This document shows, in pieces, positions 57,076 to 64,000 of a DNA stretch of 64,000 nucleotides. Under the pieces are notes generated by a model. That model had not been told where the DNA came from and searched no databases. It saw only the letters and a list, made by a program, of their open reading frames with translations. Numbering within the stretch: the first letter of the stretch is position 1; every line of letters starts with the position of its first letter. Location: assembly GCA_009746045.1 (NCBI GenBank), contig RPFO01000333.1:1408674-1472673 (forward strand), given 5' to 3'. The DNA comes from Mesostigma viride. Taxonomy: Eukaryota > Streptophyta > Mesostigmatophyceae > Mesostigmatales > Mesostigmataceae. A program made the position numbers and the translations under genes.

Positions 57076-60000
57076 CATTAACACGCACGATGAGCATGAA
57101 TAGCTCGTAACGCCGTGCCCAGCCGGCGTGGTGCCACCGTATGGTGCCCCCCTTATTCTAGCGACGCTGATTCCACTGTATTCCAGCTCGAACCTGCCTG
57201 TACTGGGAAGATTTTATCCTCCACCCTGGCGACGCTGGCCAATCCCGACGCCCCCCCCCTGATCTCTTGCTCCCTCCCCTCTTGAACATGCGCTGTTCCT
57301 GTGGATGCCAGTGCGTAGTCCTGTGGAAGCAGCTCCACTGCTGGTTCATTGAAAGGGCATGGAATCAGGGCATATGGTGGGCCACACTCAGTTTATGCCT
57401 GCCCAACCTGTGGTCTCTGTGGTCGCCCTCAAGCCTCATGCCCTCGTGCCCCCCGACCCTCATCGTGCAGTATGATGGCTTGCATGTGTGCGGGCATCTG
57501 AGCGGGCATGAGCATGGCCCCTCTCCCTCAGCGGTCATTATGTGCCTCCTTGGCCCCTCTTCCTCACCCATGGTGCTCTCTCTCGTCCCCCCTCCTCTCC
57601 CCTTGCCTCTATCCCTTCCCCTTGCCTCTACCTCTGTCCCCCTGTCCCCATTCCCCTCTCCTTGCCTATCCTGTCCTGTCCTTACCTCTCCTTGCCTCCC
57701 CTTGCCTCCCCTTGCCTCCCCTTGTCGCAGAAATCGACGAGCACTTCCCGGATGCCATCCGCGAGCGCGTGGCGATCCTCATCATTCTGGCATCCTTCTA
57801 CACGGAGCAGGCGCGGCTGGAGAAGGAGAAGAAGAAGCGCGATGAGCTGTTCAACGACGCGGCCACCAAGATCGACAAGGCCAGCCGGCTGGACCAGGAG
57901 GAGCAGATGAACTTTATCGCAAGAGGTGGGCGATGGGGGGGGGGAGGAGGGCGGAGTAAGGTTTGTCGCGAGGGTTGAGTAAATGACTTTTTCGAGAGGG
58001 GGGGTAGGGGGGGGCATGACGGGCATGTGAACTTTCTTGCAACGGGTAGGCAAGAGGGGAAAGGGAGGGCCAAGGAAGGTTATTGCGGTGGGTAGGCAGT
58101 GGTGCGGATCGTGGTCATTTGACTTTGGGGGGGGGGGAGGGGGGGGGGGGGGGGGGGGTTCTGATGTAGTGTCCGAATGCCTGTTGGTAATGGACCTGTT
58201 TGACTCAAGTGGGCATCTGGTGTCTGCCCCCCTGGCGCTGCATGCCTGGGAATTTGTTTGGAAGAATCGCTGCGGGTCGTTGTGCCCGTTGTGTGTGGTC
58301 GTTGCGTCCGTGCTACCCCATTGCGCGTCACATGGTTCATGCATGTGCCATCCCGGTGGCTCATTCCCTGCCGCCCCAAGCCCACGCCCACACCCACGCC
58401 CACGCCCATGCGCATGGTTAATCCGAGCAGGCCAGCTCCACTTTGCCAAGGGTGACCTGGACAACGCCGCCAAGCACTACGACATTGCGCTGGAGGCCAA
58501 CCCAGGAAACGTCGCCGCCATTCTGTGCAAGGTGGGGGCAATATATGGCGCAAGGTGGGGGCAGTATACGGCGCAACACAGGGGCCCATGCGGCAAGGTG
58601 GGGTCGCCAGACGGTGCATAGTGCGGGCATGGGTTCTTTGCAGACTTTTCAAGTGCATGGCCTTGGCAATGTAGAAGACATGTCTTACCACCGCTGGGTA
58701 TGGCGTGTGGTGGAGATGGCATGTCGTCCTTGCGTACTTTGTGTGGCATGGGATGAGGCTTTCTTGCGCATTTTTGTGCAGATGGGTTGGTGGTCATGAT
58801 ACCTGTGGTAGGCCGTGGCCTTGCCAGGAAGGCATGTTGTGGGGTGTGCCAGGTGTCCCTCAACCCTTTCATAAGACTCACATTTCCACCTTCCCCCGCC
58901 ACCAAGTCTGCGAGGGCACCACGCCTGTACGCTCTCGGTCCGCTACCATACTTTTACTGTACTTAGTCGCTTGTTGGATTGATGCGCCCGCTCTGCCCCT
59001 GGCCAAATGTGGATGGGCGAAGCGCCATGGGCATCTCACCGTGATTTGCCACGCCCCTGCTGACGCTCTCCTGCTTGCATGCACTTGTGCTGCCCGCCCA
59101 CTTGTGTGCTGCCTGCTGCTATTGACCAACGCCCATGCGTCAGGCGTGCATTTTGTTCAACAAGGGAGATTTCAAGGGAGCCCTGCACCACTACACGGTG
59201 CGCACGGCAGGGCCAAGAGGACCGCCCCACGGGGTGTGACCGTGTGTCATGCTGGGGGGTGAATGGTTGGGGCCAGAAGAAGCGGATTGCCAAGGAATAG
59301 CTGCACGTTTCGAATCACGTAAAAACAGCGCATGGTTTAGAAGCCGGTCATGTTGGGGTGTGTATATAGCGAACAGCGTTTACGGCTGATGTGGTCTGCA
59401 CGTGTAGCTAGTAAGTGTGTATAGCTAGTGTCGTGTGCGTGTGTAGCTAATTTGGCGTGGGTATGTGGCTGGCACGTCACTCGTTTACTCCACGGCTCTG
59501 TACTGGGCATGATGCTTGCATGTGCGTGGCTCGTGCCATGCCATGCCGCACGACTTGCTGTTGGACATGGAGAGCTTGCGTGGCCTCGCCGGTGTTGCTT
59601 GTCGGCCATGCAGTGATGCTGGCAGACGCACCACCTGACCCTGCGCATGCATGCTTGGCTCGCCGTGCCCATGCGTGTGTGCGTGTGCTCATGTGCGTGC
59701 TTGTCTTGCATGTGTGGGTGTGTGCATGCGTGCGTGGGTGCATGTGTTCATGCCTGCACGCACCTGTGCTTGGGCGTACATGTGGGCATCGTCCCTTGCG
59801 CAGACGGCGCTGCGGCTCCACCCTGGCTGCCCCGCCAACGTACGCCTGGGCATCGGCCTCTGCCTCTTCAAGCTGGGCCGCATTGACAAGGCGCGCCAGG
59901 CGTTCACGCGCGTGCTCGAGGTGGGGGGGTGTACTTATGGAGGGCCGGGGGGGCGTTCGCATGCGTGCTTGAGGGGTGGAGGGGCAGAATGAGGATAGGG

Positions 60001-63000
60001 GGTTGCGTTTAGAGGGGCGTGTGTGCGTGGGGTGAAGAAAGCTGGAAACCGGCCAGCGTGTGCATGCATCCCCTGCCCTCACAGCAGCCGATGATTATCC
60101 TTGATCTTGGCAGCTTGGTATGGTGGTCGAATGTGACTGGGCACCTGGGGCCTGTTTCTGTGGGATGCTGGCTGCCGGTGTCCTTGGCACGAGTATGTGT
60201 GGCCTGTATAGCACGTGGCAGTAGCGTACCGTGCGCAGTGCGTCGTGTCCTCCTTTAGGCACCTGCCGTCCTATATAGACGTCATAGATATATATCTATA
60301 TATTAAAAGTAGTAGAATAGCTAAATATTTGGGGGGTGTTGCCCCCTTTCGTAATGTCCTCTTTTCGTATGCTTCTGTGGAGTTGCCACGAAGGGGCTGG
60401 ATCATGCCAGCACATGGTGATGGCTGATGAGATTTGCAATAAGCCGGTGTGCGTGGCGATCGCTGCCACCTGTCATGCCCACCTGTACTTGGTGTCATCG
60501 GCCATCCGTGGGGATGGCCTCGCCACGCGGTTCAACTGCCCTCGCATGTCGCGTTGCCAGCTGGACCCCAACAACGTGGAGGCGCTGGTCGCACGCGCCG
60601 TCATCGAGCTGAACCAGGCCGGTGAGGCGACGCGCACACACATGGCGTGGTGATGTTTGTATGTATGTGTGTGTGGTGGATGGATGTGTGGATTGTGCAT
60701 GGATGGATGCGTGAGCACACTGGCTTGTGGGGGCGTGTTTGTGTGGCGGTGTGCTTGCACGCGCGTATGGGTGTGCGCATGCACGTGCTTGTGCATGGCT
60801 GCGCGACTGGGCGCTTGCGTGGGTGAAGATGAGGATATGTTTTGTTCCCCAATCTGCGGGAGCACCCACTGCCTGCCGTTCTTGAGGATTGCCAGGTGTT
60901 CGGTATTCCCAGGGTGGTCGGTGTTGTCGACCTGCCCACAGCAGATCATCACAGCAGCACATAAGCGACTTCTGATCTTGCTTCTCTCGTTCAGTGATCT
61001 CTGTTCCTAATGTATCTCCACATTTGTGCCGCTCTCTGTTCCATGACCTCGTTTCCCTCTGCCGTCTGTTTATCCTTCAAACTGTCCTGGTGCTGCCACC
61101 CGCCCCCAGGCGACAACCCTGGTCGCATGCTTGAGGGCATGTCGCTGCTCAAGCAGTCGTTTGACCAGTTCCCAGGTCACCCCGTCACCCTCAACTGCCT
61201 GGCCGACCACTTCTTCTACCTGGGCCAGCTTGACAAGGTCAAACGGCTAGCCGACACGGCACTTGCCGCCACGGACCTCGCACCGCTGAAGGCCGAAAGC
61301 TTCTACCAGCTGGCACGATGGGCGCACTGCCAGGTAAGCATGTGGGCCTAGGCGTGCACCCGATGTCAACGAGCAAGTGTGCGCTGTTGGGTGGCGAAGT
61401 AGCAAAGGTGTGGCGATTCCTTTTGCTACGGTGATGTCCTGGGCTCTGGGCGCATTGATACGGTTTGGGTTGCTCTGCTTTGGTATGTGGCAGGAAGCCT
61501 CTTCCGCATAAAGCAGTGCCCCTACAATTTATAGGCCACTGCCAATCCAGCATTGCGGCAAATGGCACTCAGAGGTTGGGTCGGCTCGTCCTCAGGGCAG
61601 GGGGGTATGGGATGACCCCATGGGAAGCCCACGTTGTGGCGGCGCTGTTGCCGTCTGCCATCATTACTTTGGCTTTGGCCTTGGGATCAGGAAGCAGCGT
61701 GTTGAAATGCACGGGTCCGGTCCATCCGGTTTGTCCCACGTGCCCATTTTGCCTGGCCGCTCCCGGCTTGATTGCTGTATTCCTTTTGATTGCTATATTC
61801 CTTTTGATTGCTGTATTCCTTTTAATTGCTGTATTCCTTTTGATTGCAGTATTCCTTTTGATTGCTGTATTCTTTTTTATTGCTGTATTCTTTTTGCTTG
61901 CTGTATTCCTTTGTTTGATTGCTGTATTCCTTTTGATTTCTGTATTCTTTTTTATTGCTGTATTCCTTTGTTTGATTGCTGTATTCCTTTTGATTGCTGT
62001 ATTCCTTTGTTTGATTGCTGTATTCCTTTGTTTGATTGCTGTACTCCTTTGTTTGATTGCTGTACTCCTTTTGATTGCTGTATTCCTTTTGATTGCTGTA
62101 TTCCTTTGTTTGATTGCTGTATTCCTTTTGATTGCTGTATTCCTTTTGATTGCCTCCTAACCTCTTGCCATCGCTCCCGAATGTGTGCACCTTGGTGTGC
62201 CATGGTGCATGCCAACACTGAATTCGCGGCCTTCCTCGCTGCCTCCTCACGCCCCCCTTTTCTCACCCGTGTGTGCAGGGCAACCTGGAGCAGGCCGAGT
62301 TGTCCTACTACAATGCGTGCAAGCATAATGCCGGCTACGTGCTCTCCTGCTACGGTGAGCGAGCGCGCGCAGCCACTTGCTCGGCATTTTGGCACATCGG
62401 TCCGAGCTTGAGGTGCATTTCTGGGCTGATAGGCCTTCCATGCCAACTCACGCACTTGGACAACGCACTTCTTGCGTGCCTGTACGCTCCCCCCTGCGCC
62501 CGTCCCCCATCCCGTCTCCCCCCTATCAGGTCTGGGCCAGATCCACCTGTTCAAGGGCAAGGTGAAGGAGGCCATGGTCCAATTTGAGAAGGTGCTCAAG
62601 GAGTGCCCCGACAACTACGAAACGCTCAAGGTGTGTGTGTGGGGGGCAATATCATTCAAGTCTAGCAGGTGGGAGAGATGCTCAAGGAGAGGGTGACAGC
62701 AACCTTGATGTCTACACATCAACAATCGTGCCACGTCTGCAATGGTCATAATTCCTGGGATGGCGGTCATGGTTGTCATGGTTGTCATGCCGGTCATGCC
62801 GGTCATGGGACGGTCATGCCGGTCATGGCTGTAATTGCAACCGAAGACATCCCCACCTGCACTGTGGCCATGCCTCCCTTTGCCCACCAGGAGCGAAAAC
62901 AGGCCATGCCATCCTCGGTGATACCCATAGCTGGCTGGTTCTTGTGCATGGCTATATACTTTTGCTAGAATAGGAGCCGCACCACCCGCCTGATATGCGT

Positions 63001-64000
63001 TCAGACTTGATAGTCTTTCACACAAATCCATCGTTGGGCCGCTGCTTTACTCCAGGGCTATTGCATGCACTTCCAACCACCCTCTCAATTATTCCATCAT
63101 CCGTCCCCCACGGCCCTGCTCTGCTGCGCCCCCACTGCCCGTGTGCTGGCACCTGCCCCCTTGCGCAGGTGCTGGCGGCCATGTACGCGCAAGCGGGCAA
63201 AACGGACAAGGCGCTGGCCCACTTCAAGCGGGTGGTGCAGATCGACCCAGGCGATGTCGCGGTATGCTGGCTTGGTGAATAAATGATTTAATGAGGTCAT
63301 TTGTTCGTGGACTGAGCCCTGGGGTTGGGTCATGGAGGCAGGGGCAGCAGTGCCCCCTTATGCAGTGTTTTGTACGCTATGCTGTTGCCCAGGCAGGCAT
63401 CTTCGTTTGTGGTGCATTTGCTATGTTTATCTGCAGTGCGCATGCTGTGTTCATTTACAGCGCATGCTGTGCAGTTTGCCCGGCGCGTGCACTTATCTGT
63501 CGCGGGGGTGGGCATCTTTCATCTTTTGGGGGAGCTCCCATGGTGCCGGTGACGATGACAATATGACGGTGCCATTGATTCCATATCTGGTGATGATTGT
63601 GATGAACCGCTGTGCCTGCCATTCATTCTGTGTTTGCCTCCTGCAAACTCCCTTCTCCGCCGGCGTGGCGTGCGCCAGTCGTGGATGTCGCTGGCCGAGA
63701 TACAGCAGAACAAGGACCACGCGGCCGCCAGCGAGGCGTACGAGAAGGTGCGGCACGCCGCCCTGGGGGCTCACGTAGGGAGGGGAGGGAGGGGAGGGGA
63801 GGGGAGGGGAGGGAGGGGAGGGAGGGGAGGGGAGGGGAGGGGGAGGGGAGGGGAGGGGAGGGAGGGGAGGGGAGGGGAGGGGAGGAGGGGAGGGAGGGGA
63901 GGGGAGGGGAGGGAGGGGAGGGGAGGGGAGGGGAGGGAGGGGAGGGGAGGGAGGGGAGGGGAGGGGGGGGGGGGAGGGAGGGGAGGGAGGGAGGGGAGGG
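56329..64000 (+). CDS. CTR9: CTR9, Paf1-complex TPR subunit, N-terminal 436 aa (12 exons; continues past window)
   Basis: Exons 56329-56478, 56677-56743, 57731-57925, 58431-58531, 59144-59197, 59804-59920, 60561-60621, 61110-61333, 62279-62354, 62530-62630, 63169-63261 and 63679-63747 join in phase. CTR9 is the TPR scaffold of the Paf1 complex, which promotes RNA polymerase II elongation and histone modification in the nucleus. The start VYVPIQNSEEKVQIPVDKLP-like segment, then DVLDILKAEEAPLDLWLELA, are characteristic. TPR helices follow: GQLHFAKGDLDNAAKHYDIA, RLGIGLCLFKLGRIDKARQA, LDPNNVEALVARAVIELNQA, HPVTLNCLADHFFYLGQLDK, YQLARWAHCQGNLEQAELSY, SCYGLGQIHLFKGKVKEAMV, DNYETLKVLAAMYAQAGKTD and SWMSLAEIQQNKDHAAASEA. 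The family is about 1,000 residues, so more than half lies beyond the window. The exon 12 donor could be 63748 or a few codons later. Confidence 0.94.
56939..57075 (+). repeat. AGC/GGC trinucleotide tract in CTR9 intron 2
   Basis: (AGC)n interrupted by GGC, about 45 units. Poly-Ser and poly-Ala ORFs across it are not coding, because exon 2 ends at 56743 and exon 3 starts at 57731. Confidence 0.96.
58127..58158 (+). repeat. Poly-G run in CTR9 intron 3
   Basis: Thirty-two bases of G with a single A at 58138, on the coding strand. Confidence 0.95.
61765..62155 (+). repeat. 18/21-bp minisatellite in CTR9 intron 8
   Basis: Units GCTGTATTCCTTTTGATT (18 bp) and a 21-bp form with TTTGTTTGATT alternate, about 20 copies. 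Both lengths are multiples of three, so frames stay open on both strands and mimic a hydrophobic protein. It lies between exons 8 (ends 61333) and 9 (starts 62279). Confidence 0.95.
63779..64000 (+). repeat. GGGGA/GGGA purine array in CTR9 intron 12
   Basis: Pure purine (GGGGA)n and (GGGA)n running to the window edge, beginning about 30 bases after the exon 12 donor. Confidence 0.96.

Noticed and set aside
61465-62614. Hydrophobic multi-span protein ORFs
   Set aside because: Reading of the 18/21-bp repeat in CTR9 intron 8. It is not joined to any exon in phase.

Overview
The window is nuclear DNA from a photosynthetic eukaryote, most likely a green alga. Five multi-exon genes can be rebuilt codon by codon across 44 GT-AG introns with consistent phase. 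One encodes a plastid-targeted plant-type aldo-keto reductase. Exons are short and GC-rich. Introns are long and filled with simple repeats. The exact lineage cannot be read from this sequence.

Layout: 3-170 (+) is probably the last exon of an unidentified gene. 372-6778 is an LTR retroelement with near-identical 551-bp LTRs and a 5-bp target duplication but no coding interior (a LARD-type non-autonomous element). 9874-15593 (+) is an 8-exon GDA1/CD39 apyrase. 15642-18889 (-) is a decayed LINE with an ORF1 region and a partial reverse transcriptase, and a possible second LINE ORF1 remnant lies at 19016-20032 (+). 20818-27066 (-) is an 8-exon TMEM135-like membrane protein. 29041-33020 is a repeat-dense intergenic block: a 178-bp tandem duplication, two tRNA-related SINE copies, and a fold-back element with a hugely expanded CATC tract. 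33416-43834 (+) is a 15-exon WDR55/Jip5-type WD40 protein. 43835-47303 is intergenic with SINE fragments. 47304-54373 (+) is a 6-exon plastid aldo-keto reductase whose fifth intron holds about 25 copies of a 77-bp minisatellite. 56329 to past the window end (+) is the N-terminal part of CTR9, a Paf1-complex TPR protein.

The genes do not form a pathway. They are independent housekeeping genes: nucleotide hydrolysis in the endomembrane system, organelle or peroxisome membrane dynamics, ribosome biogenesis, plastid redox metabolism, and transcription elongation. The unusual content is the mobile and repetitive DNA. The main points are a recently moved non-coding LTR element, a LINE/SINE pair sharing a 3' tail with a conserved stem-loop, a fold-back transposon carrying a giant microsatellite, and satellite arrays inside introns, one of which duplicates a splice donor.
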